Source: Candidatus Cloacimonadota bacterium (GTDB lineage Bacteria; Cloacimonadota; Cloacimonadia; Cloacimonadales; TCS61). From it: 13,079 bases of DNA. The position numbers and the translations under genes are program-made. The stretch lies in NCBI GenBank assembly GCA_030592835.1, contig JAUVIJ010000026.1, forward strand, positions 1 to 13,079, given 5' to 3'. Numbering within the stretch: the first letter of the stretch is position 1; every line of letters begins with the position of its first letter. This document shows positions 1 to 6,944 of the stretch, piece by piece. Below the pieces are notes generated by a model. It did no database searches. It had not been told where the DNA came from and saw only the letters and a program-made list of their open reading frames with translations.

Positions 1-42
1 GGTCCCGAACCGAACGCGCTGACCGTACTGCGCTACATCCCG
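1..42 (-). tRNA. tRNA-Pro (anticodon CGG), 5' half only, cut by window start
   Basis: Read on the minus strand from 42 down to 1, the sequence folds as the 5' half of a tRNA. There is a 7-base acceptor strand CGGGATG, then T8-A9, a D arm with GCGC/GCGC stem and a loop holding the GG pair, a single G26, a 5-base anticodon stem strand TTCGG, and a 7-base loop TTCGGGA with U33, anticodon CGG at window positions 7-5, and G37. The last two bases begin the 3' anticodon stem strand, and the rest lies outside the window. Anticodon CGG reads CCG (proline), and G37 fits proline tRNAs. This accounts for the GC-rich first 42 bases in otherwise AT-rich DNA. Confidence 0.88.
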
Positions 43-52
43 ACGGAACAAA

Positions 53-78
53 ATTGTAAAATCTATCCTTATTGTCAA
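53..78 (-). promoter_or_regulatory. candidate promoter for the tRNA-Pro gene
   Basis: On the minus strand a perfect -35 hexamer TTGACA lies at 78-73, and TACAAT, one base off the -10 consensus, lies at 58-53, 11 nt before the mature tRNA 5' end. The spacer is only 14 nt, short for a sigma-70 promoter. CAATTT at 56-51 with a 16-nt spacer is an alternative but poorer -10. The position is right for a tRNA promoter; the exact -10 is uncertain. Confidence 0.4.
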
Positions 79-191
79 TAAAACCCTGCTTAAAATCAAT
101 CAAATGAATTATTTCACATTATTTAATAATTTTCTTGACGGATATCAGGTCTGATTTTTGCTTATTAAAATGATAATATTTGGGAGTAACA

Positions 192-1565
192 ATGAAGATT
201 AAATCTATTTTTATGTTATTATTAATGCCTGTTTTCTTGATTTCATTCATGATAGATATCGAAGAACCGAAAATAGTAAATAATCAGTTTGAAAACTCTT
301 TACCAAGAATACAGGATCCCGGATACCCAATGGTACCATATATTCCAGTGAAATTACTTATCCCGATGGGTGAAAAATATGATTCTTTTACGTTATCTTT
401 CTCTGGAACACATAGTATAAGATCGAATCAGTACATAGAACCAGCTCTGAACCAGCAACCTCTCTCCGGAGCTTTTGTTAATAATACGGATATTGATTTA
501 TCCATTTATGAACAGAACCGGCAGTTTCCAACAGTTAATTACGAAGTGTTGGGCACTCAAAGAATGAAAGGATACGATCTATTACTGGTCAATATATATC
601 CCTATAAATATAATCCTGTGAGTGAAGAAATCACCTGGTATGACAGGGCAGAATTCAGTTTTTCCAGCAGTTCTGATCTGGAAAGAAGGGAAATTCAGAA
701 CAGTTTTTTATTAGACAAGTCTGAAGTTAAGGAACGTATTTCTACTCAGGTAATTAATCCCGAAGAGCTATGGTCCTACAGAAAATTGTCCGCTTCCTCC
801 GGAAGAGATCTGGCGGATCCTGATGATCCCTATACAATGGTTGTGATCACAGATTCCCAACGCGAACCTTATTTTAGCGAGCTTCTTACTAAACGGAATA
901 ATCAGGGTATCATTACCGGTCTTTTTCTCATTGAAGACATCTATGCCATTTATGAAGGTGAAAATAATGCCGCCAAGGTCAGAAATTTCATTATCGATGC
1001 TTATACAACATATGCAGGTACCGATACACCTCTGGAGTATGTGTTACTTGGTGGAGATGATGAGATAGTTCCTAACCGTGGATGTTACGGTCAGGTGGGC
1101 TGGACTGTGGACAATAATATTCCCTGTGATCTTTATTACAGTAATCTTGATGGTGACTGGAATGCTAACGACAATAGTATCTATGGGGAACAGGATGATG
1201 ATGTCGATATGCTTCCTGAGGTTGCTATAGGCAGAATTCCAGCGGAAACGGAACAGGAATTTGCGAATTTTTTCAATAAAACCTTTTTTTATGAAGATAA
1301 TATTACAATCAGTGATGAAATCGCTTATATGGTAGGTGAGAATTTGAACTGGAATCCTCTTACCTGGGGAGGAGATTACAAGGATGAAGTGGCACCTATC
1401 ATTGATGAGAATGTTCATATATTTACTTTATACGATCGGGAGGGAACCTACAGTTCTCAGGCAGTGAAGGATGCGATTAATTCCGGAGTGAGCATTATCA
1501 ATCATATGGGTCATTCCAATGAATCTATTGTGTTCGGTCAGAACCTGGGTATGGTTTCTACTTAA
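192..1565 (+). CDS. N-terminal fragment of C25 peptidase: signal peptide, propeptide, His half of catalytic domain
   Basis: This is the part that would be translated from the natural start. ATG at 192 is preceded by GGGAG (182-186) with 5-nt spacing. An in-frame TTG at 180 lies upstream of that ribosome binding site and is rejected as the start. The first ~21 residues (MKIKSIF followed by LLLMPVFLISF) form a Sec signal peptide. Residues to ~210 resemble the gingipain propeptide region, and the catalytic domain begins near DPYTMVVITDSQ. The segment LEYVLLGGDDEIVPNR is typical of the C25 core. Translation ends after GMVST, 16 residues past the putative catalytic His441. The product would be exported but would lack the nucleophilic Cys and the sorting tail, so it should be inactive and not routed by a type IX system. 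Confidence 0.7.
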   Translation: MKIKSIFMLLLMPVFLISFMIDIEEPKIVNNQFENSLPRIQDPGYPMVPYIPVKLLIPMGEKYDSFTLSFSGTHSIRSNQYIEPALNQQPLSGAFVNNTDIDLSIYEQNRQFPTVNYEVLGTQRMKGYDLLLVNIYPYKYNPVSEEITWYDRAEFSFSSSSDLERREIQNSFLLDKSEVKERISTQVINPEELWSYRKLSASSGRDLADPDDPYTMVVITDSQREPYFSELLTKRNNQGIITGLFLIEDIYAIYEGENNAAKVRNFIIDAYTTYAGTDTPLEYVLLGGDDEIVPNRGCYGQVGWTVDNNIPCDLYYSNLDGDWNANDNSIYGEQDDDVDMLPEVAIGRIPAETEQEFANFFNKTFFYEDNITISDEIAYMVGENLNWNPLTWGGDYKDEVAPIIDENVHIFTLYDREGTYSSQAVKDAINSGVSIINHMGHSNESIVFGQNLGMVST

Positions 1566-1664
1566 ACAAATACCGAATATGGATTCGCCTATTCTCAGGG
1601 ATGTTATCCGGCTGCTTTCGATAGCAATACCAGTGGTGATACAGAATCGATCGGAGAGAATCTG

Positions 1665-3785
1665 GTGATCAAGGAAGCAGGATTATTCGCCTTTGTGGGA
1701 AATACTCGTTATGGATGGTATTCTCCCGGAAATACAAATGGCGCTTCTCAGCCTTACGATATTGCTTTTTTTGAGGGTATTTATAATGAAAACCTGAGAG
1801 TGTTGGGAAACGCTCTGCAATACTCTCGTGAGGTTCTTGTCAATCAGGCACTATCATCAGATGTGATGCGCTGGGTTTATTATGAAATGGTTTTGTTTGG
1901 TGATCCTACAACAGAGGTCAAGGAGCCGGCGGGAACTTTCCCTTATGTTATGCCGATATCCCGTTTTATTGATGATCAACAGGGAGATGGAGACGGGATC
2001 GTTAATCCCGGGGAAATCATAGATATATATTTCACTCTGGAAAATCTGGAAGGTTGGGCAGATGCTGAGGATGTGTATGCTATTCTGAGTTTTGCCAGCG
2101 ATGCGATAGATATCATCCAGGATTCGGTTTATTATGGTGATATTGCCAATGGTGATATGTCGTTAACAGATTCCTTTATAATAGAAATTCCCCAGGATTG
2201 TGAATATAGTACTTACACATTCTTTCTGGATGTATATGCAGTTGTAAATCGGGATGTATATTTTCATGAAGTTTATCCGGATGAGATAGAAGTCTCTTTA
2301 TTCCAGAAACACTGGCCCTGGATGGCAGAATACTCGATAGTCAGCAATCCGATCTGTGTCGATTTCAATGATGATGGCGATATGGATATCTTAACCGTAA
2401 ATTCCCTGGCTGATATCCATCTGCTGGATATAAATGCTCAGGAAGAAGAAGGATTCCCCTGGATCAATGATGATAATATCTGGAAAAGTACAGCCTTGGC
2501 AGACATCGATCAGGATAATCTGCTTGATATTGTCATTGCCAGCAGAAATGGCAGGATCATGGCTTTCAACGCTAATGGAGAACAACTATTCGATTATTGT
2601 TATTGTATCGAACAACTACTGACACCTATCATAAATGACATCACCGGTGATGGTGTACCTGAGATCATCAGTTTTGGTATCGATAACAGCATAACCGTTC
2701 TGAATAATAATGGTGAACTTCTTGCTGGATTTCCGATTTATCTGGATACGATCGGCTTTTCCGAGATGGCATCGGCTGATATTGACGGGAATGGCAACAA
2801 CGATATTCTAATGGGTTCTCTAAATGGAAAACTATATGGCTTCGATAATACCGGGAACAACCTGTCTGGTTTTCCCGTTGAACTTGGTTTTCCGCTGATT
2901 GCAGCTCCTACGGTTCTGGATAATAAATCAATAGTTGTAGGAACAGCAGATTCCAAACTTCATATTATCTCTCCCGCCGGAGAAGTCATTGTCAGTAAAC
3001 AGCTTGATTCCAAGATTGCCAACTCGGTCATTGTTGCTGATTTTGATAATGACAATGATCTGGAAATAGCTCTGGTAACTATTTTTGGAGGAATCTATCT
3101 GATCGAACAAAACGGTGATGATCTCAGTGGCTGGCCTCAGGAACAACCGGTTCAATTTGTAAACCCACCTCTTGCAGCCGACCTAAATGGTGACGATAAT
3201 ATAGATCTTATCTGTCTTTCCAGTCTGAATAAAATGTTCGCATATCATGCCGATGGTATCGAGTTTGATTTTTCCCCGGTTCCAACGGAACTAAGCGGTA
3301 ATACACCTTCGAGTATCGATGATCTGGATAACGATAATGATTATGAAGTAGTTACGGGGAATACCACCGGCGTTATAATACTGGATGTCAAGCTGGAACA
3401 TGGAGAAAAATTACCTTGGAGAACTTACAGGGGTAATTACAGACGAACCGGGTATTATGGTGATAATGAACTGCTCGGTTTCAATGAAACTGAAGTTCCG
3501 GTTGTTACGACGGTACTACATCAGAATTATCCAAATCCCTTCAATCCCATTACAACGATATCTTTCAATTTGAATAACGCCGGGAAAATAGATCTGACAA
3601 TTTATAATCTTCTGGGTCAGAAGATCAGAACTTTGATCGACAATTCGTTTTATTACTCGGGATTACAGGAAATCATCTGGGATGGGAAGAACGCAAATGG
3701 AGATAATGTCAACAGCGGTATTTATCTTTATCGCCTGAGAACTGATAATAAAATCAGTACCAGGAAAATGGTTCTAATAAAATAA
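1665..3785 (+). CDS. C-terminal fragment of C25 peptidase: end of catalytic domain, FG-GAP propeller, type IX sorting domain
   Basis: This is the part 3' of the in-frame TAA, in the same frame. The coding pattern itself resumes at 1566, but the first usable start is GTG at 1665, with GGAG at 1653-1656 (8-nt spacing), probably fortuitous. Such a product would have no signal peptide and would lack the putative catalytic Cys (codon 1602-1604). Seven Asp-rich repeats are visible, with cores DFNDDGDMDI, DIDQDNLLDI, DITGDGVPEI, DIDGNGNNDI, DFDNDNDLEI, DLNGDDNIDL and DLDNDNDYEV. Seven is the number needed for a seven-bladed propeller. The last ~85 residues, from NYPNPFNPITTISF to STRKMVLIK, match the style of type IX (TIGR04183-like) sorting domains. 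Independent expression is doubtful, so treat it as the second half of the broken gene. Confidence 0.6.
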   Translation: MIKEAGLFAFVGNTRYGWYSPGNTNGASQPYDIAFFEGIYNENLRVLGNALQYSREVLVNQALSSDVMRWVYYEMVLFGDPTTEVKEPAGTFPYVMPISRFIDDQQGDGDGIVNPGEIIDIYFTLENLEGWADAEDVYAILSFASDAIDIIQDSVYYGDIANGDMSLTDSFIIEIPQDCEYSTYTFFLDVYAVVNRDVYFHEVYPDEIEVSLFQKHWPWMAEYSIVSNPICVDFNDDGDMDILTVNSLADIHLLDINAQEEEGFPWINDDNIWKSTALADIDQDNLLDIVIASRNGRIMAFNANGEQLFDYCYCIEQLLTPIINDITGDGVPEIISFGIDNSITVLNNNGELLAGFPIYLDTIGFSEMASADIDGNGNNDILMGSLNGKLYGFDNTGNNLSGFPVELGFPLIAAPTVLDNKSIVVGTADSKLHIISPAGEVIVSKQLDSKIANSVIVADFDNDNDLEIALVTIFGGIYLIEQNGDDLSGWPQEQPVQFVNPPLAADLNGDDNIDLICLSSLNKMFAYHADGIEFDFSPVPTELSGNTPSSIDDLDNDNDYEVVTGNTTGVIILDVKLEHGEKLPWRTYRGNYRRTGYYGDNELLGFNETEVPVVTTVLHQNYPNPFNPITTISFNLNNAGKIDLTIYNLLGQKIRTLIDNSFYYSGLQEIIWDGKNANGDNVNSGIYLYRLRTDNKISTRKMVLIK

Positions 3786-3813
3786 CTGTTTTTTGAAAAT
3801 TTTTAAAAAATCC

Positions 3814-3845
3814 TTGCAAATATTTTTGTAGAAATATGTTTTGCA
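3814..3845 (+). promoter_or_regulatory. candidate promoter and imperfect inverted repeat upstream of the cold-shock gene
   Basis: TTGCAA (3814-3819) and TATGTT (3835-3840) resemble -35 and -10 hexamers with a 15-nt spacer, leaving a ~35-nt leader before the start at 3881. The same stretch carries an imperfect inverted repeat: TGCAAATATTT at 3815-3825 against AAATAT...TTGCA at 3832-3845, with three extra bases in the right arm. It could be an operator, a leader hairpin or chance in AT-rich DNA. Neither hexamer is strong. Confidence 0.3.
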
Positions 3846-3880
3846 TTATTATTTCAATAAAAAATAGATAAAGGTGAGAA

Positions 3881-4096
3881 ATGAAAGGCACTGTAAAATG
3901 GTTCGACGATACAAAGGGATATGGATTTATATTGATTGAGGACGGAACGGAATACTTTATTCACTGGAAATCTATAGTAACTATGTCAGAGAAAGAGCGG
4001 AAATTCCTGATCGCTGGGGAAGATGTGGAGTTCGATACATTCCAGACCGACAAAGGAATTCAGGCAATCAATGTTGTAAGATTAAATCCTCAATAA
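3881..4096 (+). CDS. cold-shock domain protein (CspA family)
   Basis: A 71-residue single-domain cold-shock protein, normal length for the family. These bind single-stranded RNA and DNA in the cytoplasm, melt RNA structure, and in studied bacteria can antagonise transcription termination. The N-terminus MKGTVKWFDDTKGYGFI contains the RNP1 motif (KGYGFI), and EYFIHW occupies the RNP2 position. The usual aromatic Phe/Tyr after HIS in RNP2 (VFVHF or VFVHY) is Trp here, a mild departure. The segment TMSEKERKFLIAGEDVEFD and the end GIQAINVVRL complete the OB fold. The start ATG has a strong ribosome binding site, AAGGTGAG at 3871-3878. A terminator follows immediately, so the gene is probably its own transcription unit, although that terminator sits right against ygiQ. 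Confidence 0.95.
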   Translation: MKGTVKWFDDTKGYGFILIEDGTEYFIHWKSIVTMSEKERKFLIAGEDVEFDTFQTDKGIQAINVVRLNPQ

Positions 4097-4108
4097 ATAA
4101 TTTTTTGT

Positions 4109-4137
4109 TTGACAAAGCGGCGTTAACTGTCGCTTTT
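4109..4137 (+). promoter_or_regulatory. candidate leaderless-type promoter for ygiQ overlapping the terminator
   Basis: A perfect TTGACA lies at 4109-4114, exactly 34 nt upstream of the ygiQ ATG. If this is the -35 box, transcription would start at or next to the ATG. The -10 position (about 4131-4137, CGCTTTT) is poor. The element overlaps the cold-shock terminator, so ygiQ may instead be transcribed by read-through. Confidence 0.3.
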
Positions 4138-4141
4138 TTTT
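4114..4141 (+). terminator. Rho-independent terminator of the cold-shock gene, abutting the ygiQ start
   Basis: The 8-bp stem AAAGCGGC (4114-4121) and GTCGCTTT (4129-4136), with one G-U pair, closes a 7-nt loop. The T run at 4134-4141 is 8 long. It starts 18 nt after the cold-shock stop codon and ends one base before the ygiQ ATG at 4143, leaving no room for a ribosome binding site. Confidence 0.85.
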
Positions 4142-4142
4142 C

Positions 4143-5882
4143 ATGGTCAAATTTTTACCGACAAATCAAAGTGAATTAAAACAAATCGGTTGGAATAATC
4201 TCGATATTATTTTAATCTCAGGTGATGCTTATATAGATCATCCCTCTTTTGGAACTGCAATCATCGGGAGAGTATTGGAAAACAGGGGATACAAAGTAGG
4301 AATAATATCCCAACCTGACTGGAATAGTGATACTGATTTTCTGGAGTTAGGCAGACCTGCTTTTTTCTTTGGAATCACTGCTGGTAACATGGATTCCATG
4401 GTCAATCATTATACTGCTCAAAAAAGAAAACGAAGTAATGATGCCTATTCCCCAGATGATAAACCAGGCTCAAGACCTGACAGAGCTACCATTGTATACG
4501 CAAATAAGATAAAACAGTTGTTTCCAGGTATCCCCATAATCATAGGTGGTATTGAAGCAAGTTTAAGGAGATTACCTCATTACGATTACTGGAGTGACAA
4601 GATCCGTAATTCTATACTTTTTGATTCCAGAGCGAATATTCTTGTATATGGTATGGGGGAGAAACCGATAATTGAAATTGCTGACAAACTGAAAAATGGA
4701 GCAGAAATTGAAGATCTGAAATCGATTCGAGGAACTGTTATATCAGTGAAAGATATCAAAGAAACAAATTATACACTGCTTCCTGAATATAAGAAGGACT
4801 TTTCCAGAAAAGATTACATCCAAATGTATAAGACATTCTGGTCGGATCGTAGAACGAAACCTTTATATCAAAGCTATTCGGGAAGATATCTAAAACATAA
4901 CCCACCCGCAAAGCCTTTATCTCAATCAGAAATCGATGAGATTTATGAACTTGATTATGTCAGGAAACCTCATCCTAAATATGGGAATTCGACTATTACA
5001 GCTTTTGAACAGATAAAATTGTCTATAACCTCACACCGTGGCTGTTTTGGTGGTTGCAGTTTCTGTACTCTGGCAATACATCAGGGTAAAACCATACAAT
5101 CAAGATCTGAAGATTCTATTTTAAAGGAAATTCGCTCAATAAAGAATAAGGAGTATTTTAAGGGAACAATAACGGATATCGGCGGTCCAACCGCAAATAT
5201 GTATGGTCTATATTGCAGTTTGAATATAAGTGAGACCTGTAAAAGAAGTTCATGCCTTTTCCCGGTAATCTGTGAGCATCTTACCACAGATCATACTCCC
5301 TTACGGCTTCTATTGAAAAAAGTTGCAAAGGAGGAAGGGATCAAACATGTATTCATTGCTTCCGGAATTCGTCATGATCTGGCTCTCGAGGATAAAAAAT
5401 ATATAAGAGATTTAGCGGCAAATCATACAAGCGGGTTGTTAAAGCTGGCCCCGGAACATAAAAATTCTAAAGTCCTGAAATTAATGAAGAAACCCGAGTT
5501 TTCTTTATATGAAAAATTTCAACGATTTTTCAGTTTAGAATCCAAAAACCTGGAAAAAAAACAATTCATCATTCCCTATATTATTGCAGGACATCCCGGT
5601 TCAGACCTCAATACTGCTATTGAATTGGCAGTTTACCTGAAGCAGAACAGGATTAAGTTACATCAAGTTCAGGAATTCACACCCACTCCTATGAGTTACA
5701 GCACTTACATGTATTTTACAGGAGTGGATGAAAACGATAATTCTGTTAATGTTCCTCGAGGGAGGGAAATGAAATTGCAGAAGGCACTCATCCAATGGTT
5801 TAAACCAGAGAATAAAAAATATATTAAAGAAGCATTAAAAAAAGCTGAAAGAATGCATCTGATCAAATTCTTTTTTGGTTAG
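4143..5882 (+). CDS. ygiQ: YgiQ family radical SAM protein (UPF0313)
   Basis: A 579-residue cytoplasmic radical SAM enzyme of the YgiQ/UPF0313 family; I know of no settled reaction for it. The N-terminal segment FLPTNQSELKQIGWNNLDI and the strings GDAYIDHPSFGTAIIGR, FGITAGNMDSMVNHYTA and GGIEASLRRLPHYDYWSD are family hallmarks. The [4Fe-4S] motif is C301-x3-C305-x2-C308 (GCFGGCSFC). SGIRHDLALED, LLKLAPEHKN and QEFTPTPMSYSTYMY mark the second half of the catalytic region. The end (RGREMKLQKALIQWFKPEN) reaches into the C-terminal DUF3362-type segment but stops earlier than the 739-residue E. coli protein as I recall it; shorter members occur. The start at 4143 fits the family N-terminus, yet there is no Shine-Dalgarno because a terminator T run sits directly before it. 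No clear partner gene adjoins it. Confidence 0.93.
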   Translation: MVKFLPTNQSELKQIGWNNLDIILISGDAYIDHPSFGTAIIGRVLENRGYKVGIISQPDWNSDTDFLELGRPAFFFGITAGNMDSMVNHYTAQKRKRSNDAYSPDDKPGSRPDRATIVYANKIKQLFPGIPIIIGGIEASLRRLPHYDYWSDKIRNSILFDSRANILVYGMGEKPIIEIADKLKNGAEIEDLKSIRGTVISVKDIKETNYTLLPEYKKDFSRKDYIQMYKTFWSDRRTKPLYQSYSGRYLKHNPPAKPLSQSEIDEIYELDYVRKPHPKYGNSTITAFEQIKLSITSHRGCFGGCSFCTLAIHQGKTIQSRSEDSILKEIRSIKNKEYFKGTITDIGGPTANMYGLYCSLNISETCKRSSCLFPVICEHLTTDHTPLRLLLKKVAKEEGIKHVFIASGIRHDLALEDKKYIRDLAANHTSGLLKLAPEHKNSKVLKLMKKPEFSLYEKFQRFFSLESKNLEKKQFIIPYIIAGHPGSDLNTAIELAVYLKQNRIKLHQVQEFTPTPMSYSTYMYFTGVDENDNSVNVPRGREMKLQKALIQWFKPENKKYIKEALKKAERMHLIKFFFG

Positions 5883-5983
5883 AAAAAGTTCGTTAATAAA
5901 ACGAAAAACCATAATATTGTGAATATATCTCACAGAAAAAAATTGATTCATAATAATTGTTATCTTATCAAAATCCCTTTTTA

Positions 5984-6011
5984 TTGACATCCAATCGAGT
6001 TTTTTTATGAA
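5984..6011 (+). promoter_or_regulatory. promoter of murB, consistent with a leaderless transcript
   Basis: TTGACA (5984-5989, perfect -35), a 16-nt spacer and TATGAA (6006-6011, 4 of 6 to the -10 consensus) place the expected transcription start at about 6018, which is the A of the murB ATG. No purine-rich ribosome binding site precedes that ATG (the preceding bases are TTTTTTTATGAATATCTT), so a leaderless mRNA is the simplest reading. The whole 5883-6017 gap holds no gene; further upstream, TGTGA and TCACA at 5918-5934 form a CRP-like inverted repeat with a 7-nt rather than 6-nt centre. Confidence 0.55.
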
Positions 6012-6017
6012 TATCTT

Positions 6018-6932
6018 ATGAATAAATTATCCTATCATACTTTTGAAAAACGACTTTTGGAAACTATGCAGTGTGATCTTAGCAAAGATATTTCACTTTG
6101 TGATCATACCTGGTACAAAACCGGAGGGAAAACTGACTTTTTAATATACCCTCATAATGAAGAAGAATTAAAGCAGATTCTGATATTATGTGATGAATTG
6201 GAGATCCCGAAATTTATTCTGGGTGGTGGAGCAAATGTTCTGGTAAGTGATAATGGTTTTCGGGGAGTGATAATAAAGCTGAGCAGGTATCTGAACACTA
6301 TGGTTTGCAAGAATAATCAGATCGAAGTTGAAGCAGGTGCAGACCTCCAGCAGTTGATTATTTACTGTGAAGGTTGTTCTCTGGGCGGATTACAGTATTT
6401 AAGTGGAATCCCGGGGACAGTCGGGGGAGCTCTTATGATGAATGCAGGAACTGATAAGGGTGAGATCGGTAATGTCGTTACAAGTGTAAAAGTTATTGAT
6501 CCTCAGTTTAATACAATCTCCTATTCTGCAGATCAAATAGATTTTTGTTATCGGTATGTTCCACAATTAGAGGATAAAGTAATTTTATCAAGTATATTAA
6601 CGTTAACCCCACAACCAGAAGATGAGTTAAAAACTATCCGGCGTGAATTGATTTCTCTGCGAAAAAAGAAACAACCTCTGGAATATCCTTCCTGTGGAAG
6701 TGTTTTCAAGAGACCGAAAGGGAATTATGCCGGGAAATTAATCGATGATCTGGGTTTGAAAGGGTTACGTCAGGGAGATGCCATAGTATCTGAAAAACAT
6801 GCAGGTTTTATTGTAAATCTTGGTAAAGCAACTTCAACAGATATTAAAATACTGATTGATAAAGTGCAGAAACTTGTCATGCAACATTATGGTATCATGC
6901 TGGAACCGGAAGTCAGATTTCTCGGCTTTTAA
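6018..6932 (+). CDS. murB: UDP-N-acetylenolpyruvoylglucosamine reductase (MurB)
   Basis: MurB reduces the enolpyruvyl group of UDP-GlcNAc-enolpyruvate with NADPH through bound FAD, giving UDP-MurNAc, the second committed step of peptidoglycan precursor synthesis in the cytoplasm. The protein has 304 residues, usual for the shorter (type II) MurB class. The FAD-binding signatures are TWYKTGGKTDF, LGGGANVLVSDNGF and SGIPGTVGGALMMNAG. CYRYVP holds the Tyr-Arg pair of the active region. PSCGSVFKRP contains the probable catalytic Ser (S228) and marks type II. The C-terminal EPEVRFLG supplies the conserved Glu (E296 or E298). Its start lacks a Shine-Dalgarno and fits a leaderless mRNA. Its TAA overlaps the ribosome binding site of the next gene, so the two are likely co-transcribed and translationally coupled. 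It stands apart from any visible mur/dcw cluster. Confidence 0.96.
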   Translation: MNKLSYHTFEKRLLETMQCDLSKDISLCDHTWYKTGGKTDFLIYPHNEEELKQILILCDELEIPKFILGGGANVLVSDNGFRGVIIKLSRYLNTMVCKNNQIEVEAGADLQQLIIYCEGCSLGGLQYLSGIPGTVGGALMMNAGTDKGEIGNVVTSVKVIDPQFNTISYSADQIDFCYRYVPQLEDKVILSSILTLTPQPEDELKTIRRELISLRKKKQPLEYPSCGSVFKRPKGNYAGKLIDDLGLKGLRQGDAIVSEKHAGFIVNLGKATSTDIKILIDKVQKLVMQHYGIMLEPEVRFLGF

Positions 6933-6944
6933 GGAAATGGTATT

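Larger units (their letters stand above)
192..3785 (+). pseudogene. secreted C25 (gingipain-type) cysteine peptidase with FG-GAP propeller and type IX sorting tail, interrupted by an in-frame stop
   Basis: One continuous frame of about 1,197 codons is broken only by TAA at 1563-1565. The translation resumes as coherent protein immediately after it (TNTEYGFAYSQGCY), so there is no frameshift. Order of parts, counting the stop as codon 458: signal peptide (1-21), C25 propeptide-like region, C25 catalytic domain (about 212-577), an Ig/CARDB-like domain (about 600-690), seven FG-GAP/VCBS-like repeats with Asp-rich calcium-type loops (about 717-1070), and a C-terminal sorting domain starting NYPNPFNP at about 1112. 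The putative catalytic His (H441, in NHMGHSN) is before the stop and the putative Cys (C471, in YSQGCY) is after it, so neither fragment alone can be an active peptidase. A single T-to-A change from a TTA Leu codon would create the TAA. Likely a recently inactivated gene, a polymorphism or a consensus error. No convincing terminator follows. Confidence 0.85.

Noticed and set aside
1..50. GC-rich start of the window looked like a chimera or adaptor sequence.
   Set aside because: On the minus strand it folds as the 5' half of tRNA-Pro(CGG), with correct arm lengths, U33 and G37.
135..177. TTGACG at 135-140 as the promoter of the C25 gene.
   Set aside because: No acceptable -10 lies at 16-18 nt; the nearest TATAAT-like strings are 21 or more nt away.
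1044..1418. A 124-codon minus-strand frame.
   Set aside because: It lies entirely inside the conserved C25 catalytic coding region and has low-complexity, Ile-rich composition.
1563..1565. The in-frame stop as selenocysteine, pyrrolysine or genetic code recoding.
   Set aside because: The codon is TAA, not TGA or TAG, and TAA serves as the normal stop of several other genes here, including the cold-shock gene, murB and ppdK.
3786..3812. AT-only hairpin after the C25 gene as a terminator.
   Set aside because: The stem is only A-T pairs (TTTTTT/AAAAAA) and would be unstable; no GC core.
5888..5906. Hairpin TTCGTT / AACGAA just after ygiQ as its terminator.
   Set aside because: It is followed by A residues and not T on the plus strand, and there is no minus-strand gene that it could terminate.
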